64,000 bases of DNA. It comes from JAZDFC01 sp043808235 (GTDB lineage: Bacteria; Bacteroidota; Ignavibacteria; Ignavibacteriales; Melioribacteraceae). The translations under genes were made by a program, and so were the position numbers. Below are positions 53,743 through 61,580 of the stretch, in pieces (positions within the stretch are counted from its first letter, which is position 1; every line of letters starts with the position of its first letter). The stretch covers positions 58,464-122,463 of the forward strand of contig JAZDFC010000023.1 of the NCBI GenBank assembly GCA_043808235.1, read 5' to 3'. The notes beneath the pieces are model-generated. The model did not search any database. It was not told the DNA's origin and saw nothing but the letters and a program-made list of their open reading frames with translations.

Positions 53743-53849
53743 AATAGTAATATACCGCTTCGTGATTTGGTAATCATTTTTGGTGCACTAAATAACGGAG
53801 CGGTTTTGTTTTTGTTATTTCATATTATCAGTAGTTACCTCCCTCTGTT

Positions 53850-53905
53850 TTTCGGCTGGAGAGTTCTTATTAGAGTTTGAAATTGTATAAGGGCTCTCCC
53901 CGAAA
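53850..53905 (+). terminator. Long stable hairpin, probable intrinsic terminator
   Basis: GGAGAGTTCTTAT (53858-53870) pairs over 13 bp, including two G-U, with ATAAGGGCTCTCC (53887-53899). Outside it, TTTCGG (53850-53855) pairs with CCGAAA (53900-53905) after a 2-base bulge. The 3' side continues TTTTGTTCTT. That fits a terminator for the TonB/beta-helix genes. It is longer than most and could also be a leader element. Confidence 0.55.
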
Positions 53906-53978
53906 TTTTGTTCTTAATCACCCGGATGAAATATTTGAATACTTCGAAAGAATGGCTTACAGTTGAATAAAATATTTC

Positions 53979-53986
53979 TAATTTTG
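53979..53986 (+). promoter_or_regulatory. Candidate -7 element of the nagB-like gene
   Basis: TAATTTTG matches TAnnTTTG exactly and lies 82 bases before ATG 54068, but there is no convincing -33 TTTG at the expected distance. Confidence 0.35.
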
Positions 53987-54067
53987 AGTACTCCAAAAAA
54001 AATACTAACAGAAAAGAATATTTTTAACTTAATGAAATAAAAGATAGTTTTTAGAACGGATAATGCA

Positions 54068-56413
54068 ATGGAAAAAAATAATTTTAACCTCTCCCCGGTT
54101 GAACAATACTACGTGAATTTATCGAACAAGAAATTGATCTATTCACCGACGGAAAAATTACCTGTAGTGCAAGTAAGCAATTTCCCCGAACTCGGCAAAT
54201 TAGCAGCGCTTAGATTTATAGAATGGACGCTGGCTAATCCGGGCGGTGTTGTTTCTCTGCCTACCGGGAAAACTCCCGAGCATTTTATAAAATGGGTAAA
54301 CAGGTATTTGTCCAATTGGGACAAGCAGGAAGTTAAGGATGAATTAAAAACTGTTGGCATCAATCCTTCGATTAAACCTGATATGAGCAGCTTGAGATTT
54401 GTTCAAATTGATGAATTTTATCCAATTGATTCGTTCCAGCATAATAGTTTCTATTATTATATACAACGTTTCTATTTTAGATTCTTCAATCTCGATATCA
54501 AAAAAGCGTTGTTAATTAATGTGAATGAAATTGGTACGGCTGAAAGCCTTCCTCTCAGCCAAATATTTCCTGATAAAGTTGTTGATCTTTCCTTGCGTAC
54601 TCGTTGGGCAAGCAGTCGAATGGAACGTCTTCAAAAACAAACCATTGAAATTGTTGACGAGTTTTGTACAAATTACGAAAGAAAAATTCGCGAGATGGGC
54701 GGTATCGGATTTTTCCTTGGGGGAATTGGTCCCGACGGCCATATCGGGTTTAATGTTCAAGGAAGCGACCATTATTCCACAACAAGATTAATACAGACGA
54801 ACTACGAAACTCAAGCGGCGGCATCTTCCGATCTCGGTGGAATTGAAATTGCGAGAAACCGCTTAGTTATTACAATAGGACTTGATACAATAACATACAA
54901 TAAAGATGCAACAGCTATCATCATCGCAGCGGGTGAATCCAAAGCAAATATCTGCCGTGATTCAGTTGAGAACTCGCCTTCGAATAGATACCCGGCAACT
55001 GTTCTTCAGAAATTACAAAATGCGCGCTTCTACTTAACAAGCGGCGCTGCTTTACGATTGATGGAAAGACGATACATCGATATGGAAAACGAAAGCGAGT
55101 TGTCTTCTTTATCTATTTCCCGGTCTATTATCAATCTTGTGGTGGAAAAGAAAAAGGAACTTCTGGAATTAACCGAAAGCGATTATCTTGATGATAAGTT
55201 TGGAAAATTAGTTATTGAACGCAAGGCACAAACAGCGGAAGAGGTAAACAAATCAATTCACAATTTAGTACTTGAGCGTTTTAATAAAGGTTATGAAAGT
55301 ACAGAGAGCGAAACAATTCTTCATACAGGGCCGCATCATGATGATATAATGCTCGGTTATCTCCCGTATATTATTCACCTTGTTCGTAATCCGTTAAACA
55401 AACATCACTTTGTAACATTAACAAGCGGATTTACAGCCGTCACAAATTCTTATATGCTTGCTGTTATGGAAAATATAAGAGATCATATTGAGCGGGAGGA
55501 TTTTTCATCTATGTTTACCGGAAAATATTTTGATCCTTCATTTAAGGATGGCAAAGATCACGATGTGAATCTGTTTCTCGATGGACTTGCTGCACGGAGT
55601 AAAACATTAAAGAAAGAAGCGCTCGCAAGACGTATGATCCGCAACTTGATTGAGATATACGAAGAGGATAACCCGAAGTATTTAAAAGATAGAATTGATG
55701 AGTTGATAAATTATTTTAAAACTCAGTATCCGGGGAAAAAAGATATACGACATGTGCAAATGCTTAAGGGAATGCTGAGGGAATGGGAAGAAGAATTGAT
55801 CTGGGCTTACTTTGGTTTCAACAGCGAAAGTGTATCCCATCTTCGATTGGGATTTTACCAGGGTGAAATATTTACGGAAAATCCTGAGGTGGACAGGGAT
55901 GTTTTACCGATTTTAAATTTATTGCGGAAATTAAAACCGACTGTTATTACAGTTGCGCTTGATCCGGAAGGTAGCGGTCCCGATACACACTACAAGGTTT
56001 TACAAGCAATTACACAAGCTCTCAAACTTTATGAGAAGGAAGCCGATATTTCAAAAATGAGAGTTTGGGGTTATAGAAATGTATGGTACAGGTTTCATCC
56101 TGCTGAAGCAAATATTTATGTGCCGGTGAGTTTAAACTCTTACGCAATACTCGAAAGTGCGTTTATGAACTGCTATGGTTCGCAGAGTGCGGCAAGTTTC
56201 CCGAGTTATGAATTTGACGGCCCGTTTTACCGGCTAGCACAACAAATTCAGGTGGAACAATTTAATACAATCCGGGCCTGTCTCGGGAAAGATTTCTTTT
56301 TAAATCATGAATCGCCAAGAATCCGCGCAGCTCATGGAATGGTTTATTTGAAGGAATTAACTTTGGATGAGTTCTATTCTAAATCGATGGAATTGAAGAA
56401 GATGACTGAATAA
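54068..56413 (+). CDS. nagB: Glucosamine-6-phosphate deaminase-like protein fused to a PIG-L/LmbE-type deacetylase domain
   Basis: 781 residues. The N-terminal half (about 1-360) is a NagB/RpiA-type isomerase domain with SLPTGKTPEHF, RFVQIDEFYPID and the GGIGPDGHIGFN active-site loop. It would convert glucosamine-6-phosphate to fructose-6-phosphate and ammonia. The C-terminal half (about 410-780) resembles PIG-L/LmbE N-acetylglucosaminyl deacetylases, with the zinc-site HTGPHHDDIMLGY (H423, H424, D425, D426). This long form of NagB is known in Bacteroidota. The fused domain could supply the N-deacetylation step. The gene lies beside the glycan locus and closes the route from GlcNAc to glycolysis. 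Confidence 0.88.
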   Translation: MEKNNFNLSPVEQYYVNLSNKKLIYSPTEKLPVVQVSNFPELGKLAALRFIEWTLANPGGVVSLPTGKTPEHFIKWVNRYLSNWDKQEVKDELKTVGINPSIKPDMSSLRFVQIDEFYPIDSFQHNSFYYYIQRFYFRFFNLDIKKALLINVNEIGTAESLPLSQIFPDKVVDLSLRTRWASSRMERLQKQTIEIVDEFCTNYERKIREMGGIGFFLGGIGPDGHIGFNVQGSDHYSTTRLIQTNYETQAAASSDLGGIEIARNRLVITIGLDTITYNKDATAIIIAAGESKANICRDSVENSPSNRYPATVLQKLQNARFYLTSGAALRLMERRYIDMENESELSSLSISRSIINLVVEKKKELLELTESDYLDDKFGKLVIERKAQTAEEVNKSIHNLVLERFNKGYESTESETILHTGPHHDDIMLGYLPYIIHLVRNPLNKHHFVTLTSGFTAVTNSYMLAVMENIRDHIEREDFSSMFTGKYFDPSFKDGKDHDVNLFLDGLAARSKTLKKEALARRMIRNLIEIYEEDNPKYLKDRIDELINYFKTQYPGKKDIRHVQMLKGMLREWEEELIWAYFGFNSESVSHLRLGFYQGEIFTENPEVDRDVLPILNLLRKLKPTVITVALDPEGSGPDTHYKVLQAITQALKLYEKEADISKMRVWGYRNVWYRFHPAEANIYVPVSLNSYAILESAFMNCYGSQSAASFPSYEFDGPFYRLAQQIQVEQFNTIRACLGKDFFLNHESPRIRAAHGMVYLKELTLDEFYSKSMELKKMTE

Positions 56414-56486
56414 GTCTGCTTTATTGATTTACAATCACTGATATTTTTAATATGTTTATACAGAAAATTGTTCGAGGATAAATAAG

Positions 56487-56705
56487 ATGACATCGATACA
56501 AAGCGAAATACTATCAACAACCGATGGATTGGCTGAAGAATTTCTATTCTCGCTTCTCGAATATGCAAGATATATGAAAGAATTATCGGAAAAAGGCGAG
56601 CAGACAGATATGGAATATTTCAAAAGTATTCCGGGATTAATCGACTCAATTAAAGAATCTGCTGACACGGAATTAAAAAATTGTACGGATAAACTTGAGT
56701 GGTAG
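56487..56705 (+). CDS. Antitoxin of a YoeB-type toxin-antitoxin pair
   Basis: A 72-residue acidic protein with helical N-terminus (AEEFLFSLLEYARYMKEL). Its C-terminus (SIPGLIDSIKESADTELKNC then DKLEW) matches the pattern of small antitoxins that partner YoeB toxins. The stop TAG (56703-56705) overlaps the downstream GTG start, as usual in type II modules. Confidence 0.75.
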   Translation: MTSIQSEILSTTDGLAEEFLFSLLEYARYMKELSEKGEQTDMEYFKSIPGLIDSIKESADTELKNCTDKLEW

Positions 56706-56965
56706 TGTACAAAATACTATTTACACCGCAAGCCTTGTTTGATGCAAAGAAAATCAGCAGTTCCAAACTTCAAGACAAAGTAAAAGATTTGCTGAAAATC
56801 GTAGAAAAAAATCCTTACTCATTCCCGCCTCCATTTGAAATTCTATCCGGGAAATTAAAAGGTCTTATTTCGAGGAGAATTAATAAAAAGCATAGGCTGG
56901 TTTATCAAGTATTCAAGGAAGAAAAAATAATTAAAGTTGTAAAACTCTGGACGCACTACGAATAA
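56705..56965 (+). CDS. YoeB/Txe-type mRNA interferase toxin
   Basis: 86 residues from GTG 56705; a GTG at 56699 would add two residues. The RelE/ParE fold with YoeB-like end segments is visible: FTPQALFDAKKI near the start, PFEILSGKL, SRRINKKHRLVYQV and LWTHYE. These correspond to the catalytic Glu, Arg and His of YoeB. It would cleave ribosome-bound mRNA when freed from the antitoxin encoded just upstream. The module sits between the NagB-like gene and housekeeping genes, with no mobile element around it. Confidence 0.88.
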   Translation: MYKILFTPQALFDAKKISSSKLQDKVKDLLKIVEKNPYSFPPPFEILSGKLKGLISRRINKKHRLVYQVFKEEKIIKVVKLWTHYE

Positions 56966-57061
56966 ATTGTAGTATAAAATTACAAAGAAACATCCAACCT
57001 AATTTATAAGCTACTCTTCAAATTGAGTGGTACAATCCTTCCAAACTCATTTCTTAATTCG

Positions 57062-57069
57062 TATTTTTG
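57062..57069 (+). promoter_or_regulatory. Candidate -7 element before the DUF971 gene
   Basis: TATTTTTG is an exact TAnnTTTG match 23 bases before ATG 57093, giving a short leader. No clear -33 box. Confidence 0.4.
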
Positions 57070-57092
57070 TTTCACCAAATTGAAAGAATATT

Positions 57093-57434
57093 ATGAATCC
57101 GAAAAAATTTGAAGTTGTTGATAAATCAAAATTGAAAATTATATGGACTGACGGAAGTGAGAACATCGTGTCGCTTAAATTCATGCGAGATGAATGCCCG
57201 TGCGCCGGATGCAAAGGCGAAACAATTTTATTGAGAACAATCCGCCCGCCCAAAGTGGAATTGACTTTACCGGATGCTTATTTGATTAAAGGCATTGAAA
57301 TGGTCGGCGGATACGCAATTCAAATTACATGGAAAGACGGTCATGATACCGGCATATATTCGTGGGATTATCTTCAGACTCTTATCAACGTGAAAGGGGA
57401 AGGCGAACATCAACATTACGAACCATTAATATGA
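57093..57434 (+). CDS. DUF971 / gamma-BBH N-terminal-like domain protein
   Basis: A 113-residue protein. The DGSENIVSLKFMRDECPCAGC core with its C-x-C-x-x-C cluster, and the GGYAIQITWKDGHDTGIYSW end, are the DUF971 signature. This domain is found alone in many bacteria or as the N-terminal zinc-binding part of gamma-butyrobetaine hydroxylases and some ApbC-like proteins. Its function alone is unknown; an Fe-S or metal-handling role is suggested in the family. The stop overlaps the methyltransferase start (ATGA at 57431-57434). Confidence 0.9.
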   Translation: MNPKKFEVVDKSKLKIIWTDGSENIVSLKFMRDECPCAGCKGETILLRTIRPPKVELTLPDAYLIKGIEMVGGYAIQITWKDGHDTGIYSWDYLQTLINVKGEGEHQHYEPLI

Positions 57435-58201
57435 ATCTGACAAAGAATGAAATAAAATATTACTCCTCGCTGCTGCAAAAGAAATTTAGAAATGCGGAAA
57501 ACAAATTTATTGTTGAGGGCAAAAAATTAGTTGAAGAAGTTATCAACAGCGCTTACCAAATTGAAAGAGTAATTACGACGAACGAATTCCTCGATACTAA
57601 TTATGAATTTGTTTCTTCAATCAATAAGAAACATTTCGACATTTCAACTATCCGAGTCAAAGATTTTGAGAAACTTTCCGATACGGTAAATCCGCAGGGA
57701 ATATGCGCAGTGGTAATTTCCCCCGAAATTAATCCGGAGATTCGTTTTGATTCACCGATTATTATCGCTCTCGAAAACATTTCCGATCCGGGAAATCTTG
57801 GAACCATTATCAGAACATGTGATTGGTTCGGACTTAAAAATATCTTGTTGAGCGAAGAATGCGCTGAAGTTTATAATCCAAAAGTTCTGCGTGCTTCAAT
57901 GGGTTCGGTCTTTCGCTCATTCAGCCGTTCTGAATTGGATTTTGTAGGTTCATTAAATTCTTTGAAAACGAATGGATATAAAATAATATGTGCTGATATG
58001 GACGGGGAGAATATTTACAACTTTAAAAAACCTTCGAAGTATGTCATTGTTTTATGTAATGAAGCGAATGGACCATCCAAAGAATTGTTGGATGTTATAG
58101 ATGCAAAAATTACGATTCCTAAACTTGGAGATGCGGAATCGTTGAACGTTGCGAGTGCAGCCGCAATTATTATTTCAGAGTTTACGAAATATCTTCGTTA
58201 G
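57431..58201 (+). CDS. SpoU/TrmH-family RNA 2'-O-methyltransferase
   Basis: 256 residues from ATG 57431, chosen because it overlaps the DUF971 stop and starts the substrate-binding domain (KFRNAENKFIVEGKKLVEE). The SPOUT knot motifs are present: NISDPGNLGTIIRTCDWFG (motif 1), VLCNEANG (motif 2) and SLNVASAAAI (motif 3). It would methylate ribose 2'-OH in rRNA or tRNA with AdoMet. It is coupled to DUF971 and ends 20 bp inside the oppositely oriented DinB gene. Confidence 0.94.
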   Translation: MNLTKNEIKYYSSLLQKKFRNAENKFIVEGKKLVEEVINSAYQIERVITTNEFLDTNYEFVSSINKKHFDISTIRVKDFEKLSDTVNPQGICAVVISPEINPEIRFDSPIIIALENISDPGNLGTIIRTCDWFGLKNILLSEECAEVYNPKVLRASMGSVFRSFSRSELDFVGSLNSLKTNGYKIICADMDGENIYNFKKPSKYVIVLCNEANGPSKELLDVIDAKITIPKLGDAESLNVASAAAIIISEFTKYLR

Positions 58202-58655
58202 TTAATCTCGTGTATGTAATGTAACTGATCTCAGGCGGCTCAATTGAATTTTCTCTCAACACAGAATTTATTTGCCCCCTATGATGTGTTGAGTGATAAA
58301 CAACATGTGTGAAAATATCTTTCAACGGAGTTGAATACTCAATCCCTTTTATGTTTTTATACGTAATTAAATCATTGTAATGCTGCTCGCCGGTTCTACG
58401 AATATATTTTATCCAGTTATCCGAACTCTGTTTTGAAAGTACTGCACACTCTTGAACCGAATATGAATCCCATACCGAAATATTAAAATCCGATTTTCCA
58501 ACGATTCTATCCAACCAAAGATCTTGTGCAGCAATAATATGACTGATCAATGAAACAGCTTTTTCGGGCGGTTCGAGAACGCTGTGAAGAGAGGAAATAA
58601 TTTGCGTATTAGCCCAATCATCGTATTGAAATAAATTAATGAAATGATGTTTCAT
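58182..58655 (-). CDS. DinB-superfamily protein
   Basis: 157 residues, four-helix-bundle type. Metal-ligand histidines are placed as in DinB/YfiT proteins: an early FQYDDWANTQI segment, an internal HIIAAQDLWLDRI and a late HVVYHSTHHRGQI. Members act as metal-dependent thiol-S-transferases or have unknown roles. A GAGGTGAG ribosome site precedes ATG 58655. Its 3' end overlaps the SpoU gene by 20 bp. It follows the amylase gene by 42 bp on the same strand. Confidence 0.88.
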   Translation of the reverse strand: MKHHFINLFQYDDWANTQIISSLHSVLEPPEKAVSLISHIIAAQDLWLDRIVGKSDFNISVWDSYSVQECAVLSKQSSDNWIKYIRRTGEQHYNDLITYKNIKGIEYSTPLKDIFTHVVYHSTHHRGQINSVLRENSIEPPEISYITYTRLTNEDIS

Positions 58656-58697
58656 AACTCACCTCTATGACCGGATTGAAAAAATATTAGTACGGGA

Positions 58698-61517
58698 TTA
58701 TCTCATCAGCATTAATTTCTGAGTGATCGAGAAGCCGCCGGATGTTAATCTATAAAAGTAAATACCACTTGCCGCTTGATTACCGGAATTATCTTTGCCG
58801 TTCCACTCAATGCTGTAGTAGCCGGGTAGTTGTTCCGTATCTACAAGAGTTTTTATTTCTCTCCCAAGCACATCATAAATTTTTAATTCTATTTTACTGA
58901 TAACTGGTAACTGATAACTAATTACTGTAGACGGATTAAATGGATTTGGATAATTCTGTTCGAGCTTATAGCCTGCCGGGATTTCCGGATCGAAATGATC
59001 GCCATTTATCCCGACTAATAAATATGGATCGGGTGCAGGCAACTTCACATCGGTATAGATATGAAACTCGCCTGCCTGCAAAGTAATGGCTTCGTTTGGA
59101 TTTATTACATTAATGCTGTCGTTTGAAAAATAATCATACCATGTTCCCGCATATTGAAAATTCGGATTATCGAGAGTGCGTTCATACACGCCAAAATTTC
59201 CGACGATGGTTACGTTCATCGTATCGCTGTCCAAATTAATTCTCTTTGCAAATTTGCTGAGATCAAAAGTGAAATCTTCCGTTTCAAAAATATCGTACTT
59301 GGTTCTAAGATTATTCAATTCTCTTATTACGCCGTAAAGATTTTTCCGGTTAATGTTATTTAAATAATCCCATCTAATTGGTTTGGGAGTTGTACGGTCA
59401 TCCGATGTGCCGGAAGGATAGTTGATTGAAAAATCGTATCCCAGTTCGCCGAACTGCCACAACATTTTTGGACCGGGGATTGTGAGGAAGAAAGCCGCGC
59501 ACAATTTTACTCTCTGCAAAGCGATATTCAGTTGACGGATATTGTAATCACCGGAAAAATTTCCTTGAGTTAAATTTTTGTACATCAATCTTTCTTCGTC
59601 ATGACTTTCCATATATGCAACTTTGTGCGGTTTATTCCACGCGCCGGATGTATATGAAGCGCCGATTAAATTTGATGTTGCGCTGATTGAAGCATTCCCA
59701 TATTCACCTGTAATATTTCCCCAAATCATCATTCCGTATTCAGCTAAAATTTTCTCTTCGGTGTTGGCTGTGAAATGTTCGAGTATCATATACAATGTCG
59801 AATCAATCGACCAAAGATAATCAGCGTATTCTTCAAGGATTGCTATCCTGGCGTTATCATGCGCCCAGCCATCGCCCGGCGTGTTTGTAAATCCTTTTGT
59901 AAAATCCAAACGGAAACCATCGAATTTAAATTGTGTTACCCAGTATTCGAATACACGTTTAACAAATGCTTTTGTCTGCGGACTTGTATGATTGAAATCG
60001 TTTCCCCAAGAATACACAGGATTCGGCGAAGTAACATTGTACCATGGATTCTCCGCTGTTGGTGGCCCATAGTTTCCAGAACTATAAAGCCTAACAAGCG
60101 GCGATTGCCCGTATGAATGATTTAATACTATATCGAGGATAACAGCAATTCCTCGTTTATGACATTCATCAATAAAAATTTTCAAATCACCGGCGGGTCC
60201 GTAATATTTATCAACCGCAAAATAGAACGATGGATTATATCCCCAACTGTTGTTTCCTTCAAACTCGGAAATCGGCATCAGCTCAATTGCAGTTACTCCG
60301 AGCGAATCAAGATAATTTAATGTATCGGTCAGTGTTTCAAAATCATGGGCTGTTAAAAAATCCCGTAATAACAATTCATAGATAACAAGATCGGTATTCT
60401 TTGGTCGGATAAAATTCTCAATCTGCCATTGATATGGCTGCTGCACAGTTTGAAGTATTGATACTGCATCGGAAGTTTGACCTGCAGGGTACGCTTTTAA
60501 ATTTGGATACGTGGATGCGCTGATGTATTGATCATTCCAGGGATCGAGAATTTTTTCTGTGTATGGATCAGCGATTCGGATCGTACCGTCAACCAAATAT
60601 TGGAATGCATATTCCTGCCCCGGGGTTAAACCATCGATCTGAAGCCAAAACCTTGCGCTGTCCGGAGTCATCTTCATCAAATAATCTTGTTCATATCCCC
60701 AACCGTTAAAATCTCCAATCACGTAAACAAATTCTTTATTAGGCGCATATAAAGAAAGTGTCACTGAATTATTGTTCACATAATTTATCCCGTCAATAAT
60801 TCCAGCGGGGAGTTCTTCAATTGTTGGATTACCCCGGACTATAAGAGTTACAGTGTCGGATACGGCAAGTAACTCGCTTTCCGCAACAGCGACCACGGTT
60901 TTCTTGCCGGCGTCGGTTACATCCAGAGTGTATTCAAGCGAATCATTTATTGTCTCTGCTACATTGGTTCCATTAACAAACAATTTAAGATTTATCGCAT
61001 CCTTCGAAATCGCAAGCACGTCAACTTGATCGCCTTCCTTTACAAAGACCTGATCATCTCCGGGTTGGACAATTCGTACATCCAATCCAGCTTCGCTGAT
61101 GGGGATAAAGAAATCTTCTCCACGCGGATCCTGCAAAGTGCCCGTGCCGTTTCGGAATACAATTGCGATCTGCAAAATTTGTTCGTTTGCCGGTACGCCA
61201 TAAAATGCCCGGACATTATACACGTACAAACGCCAAACATCCGGCGAAATATTTTCCATTGAATAGGCACTGCTTGGAGTGCCCCATTCACCCTTCACAT
61301 ATTTCCAATCGCTTGCCGAAGTGCTTTTGTCAGTTATTACCCCTGTATGAAAATAAACAAATTCGACTCCATCCAATTCACCGTTGCCTTGCGCAGCGTC
61401 GTATCTAATTTCTATCGGGCCGTCGTCAACCGGGAATGGAGGAGACCATGTTAAAACTTGAGCCGGGATAATTATTGGAAGAAAAAGAATTACGAATAGT
61501 TTTATGTAAATTTTCAT
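58698..61517 (-). CDS. GH13 alpha-amylase-family enzyme with T9SS sorting domain
   Basis: 939 residues from ATG 61517 (GAGGA about 5 bases upstream; signal peptide KIYIKLFVILFLPIIIPAQ). Order: N-terminal beta domains, a CBM48-like domain (about 250-345, FVYVIGDFNGWGYE), then the GH13 barrel. Region I is VILDIVLNHSYG, region II FDGFRLDF (nucleophile D538), region III MILEHF (E580, acid/base) and region IV MESHDE. Residues about 860-939 are the T9SS type A domain (NYPNPFNPSTVI, YDVLGREIKTLV). It would hydrolyse alpha-glucans outside the cell, surface-attached. Confidence 0.95.
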   Translation of the reverse strand: MKIYIKLFVILFLPIIIPAQVLTWSPPFPVDDGPIEIRYDAAQGNGELDGVEFVYFHTGVITDKSTSASDWKYVKGEWGTPSSAYSMENISPDVWRLYVYNVRAFYGVPANEQILQIAIVFRNGTGTLQDPRGEDFFIPISEAGLDVRIVQPGDDQVFVKEGDQVDVLAISKDAINLKLFVNGTNVAETINDSLEYTLDVTDAGKKTVVAVAESELLAVSDTVTLIVRGNPTIEELPAGIIDGINYVNNNSVTLSLYAPNKEFVYVIGDFNGWGYEQDYLMKMTPDSARFWLQIDGLTPGQEYAFQYLVDGTIRIADPYTEKILDPWNDQYISASTYPNLKAYPAGQTSDAVSILQTVQQPYQWQIENFIRPKNTDLVIYELLLRDFLTAHDFETLTDTLNYLDSLGVTAIELMPISEFEGNNSWGYNPSFYFAVDKYYGPAGDLKIFIDECHKRGIAVILDIVLNHSYGQSPLVRLYSSGNYGPPTAENPWYNVTSPNPVYSWGNDFNHTSPQTKAFVKRVFEYWVTQFKFDGFRLDFTKGFTNTPGDGWAHDNARIAILEEYADYLWSIDSTLYMILEHFTANTEEKILAEYGMMIWGNITGEYGNASISATSNLIGASYTSGAWNKPHKVAYMESHDEERLMYKNLTQGNFSGDYNIRQLNIALQRVKLCAAFFLTIPGPKMLWQFGELGYDFSINYPSGTSDDRTTPKPIRWDYLNNINRKNLYGVIRELNNLRTKYDIFETEDFTFDLSKFAKRINLDSDTMNVTIVGNFGVYERTLDNPNFQYAGTWYDYFSNDSINVINPNEAITLQAGEFHIYTDVKLPAPDPYLLVGINGDHFDPEIPAGYKLEQNYPNPFNPSTVISYQLPVISKIELKIYDVLGREIKTLVDTEQLPGYYSIEWNGKDNSGNQAASGIYFYRLTSGGFSITQKLMLMR

Positions 61518-61566
61518 AAATCCTCGATGTACAAAAATCATTTGCGAAATTGCATTTTCAATTTAC

Positions 61567-61580
61567 GTCCCTTGCGGGAG
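61567..61580. repeat. REP-like hairpin next to the TonB-type gene stop
   Basis: GTCCCTTGCGGGAG forms a TCCC/GGGA stem with a TTGC loop directly beyond the stop at 61581. It is a degenerate relative of the GTCCCTACGGGAC palindromes at 24242-24304. Confidence 0.5.

Larger units (their letters stand above)
53743..54067. other. Intergenic region with strong RNA hairpin and a -7 element
   Basis: 325 bp without a gene. It contains an imperfect ACCGCT/AGCGGT repeat (53754-53804) followed by a T-rich stretch, a long hairpin (53850-53905), and TAATTTTG (53979-53986), an exact TAnnTTTG -7 match about 85 bp before the NagB-like gene, without a good -33 box. Confidence 0.6.

Noticed and set aside
53754..53804. 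ACCGCT...AGCGGT repeat followed by a T-rich stretch as a separate terminator
   Set aside because: The loop is 39 bases long and the stem only 6 bp; the hairpin at 53850-53905 is far stronger.
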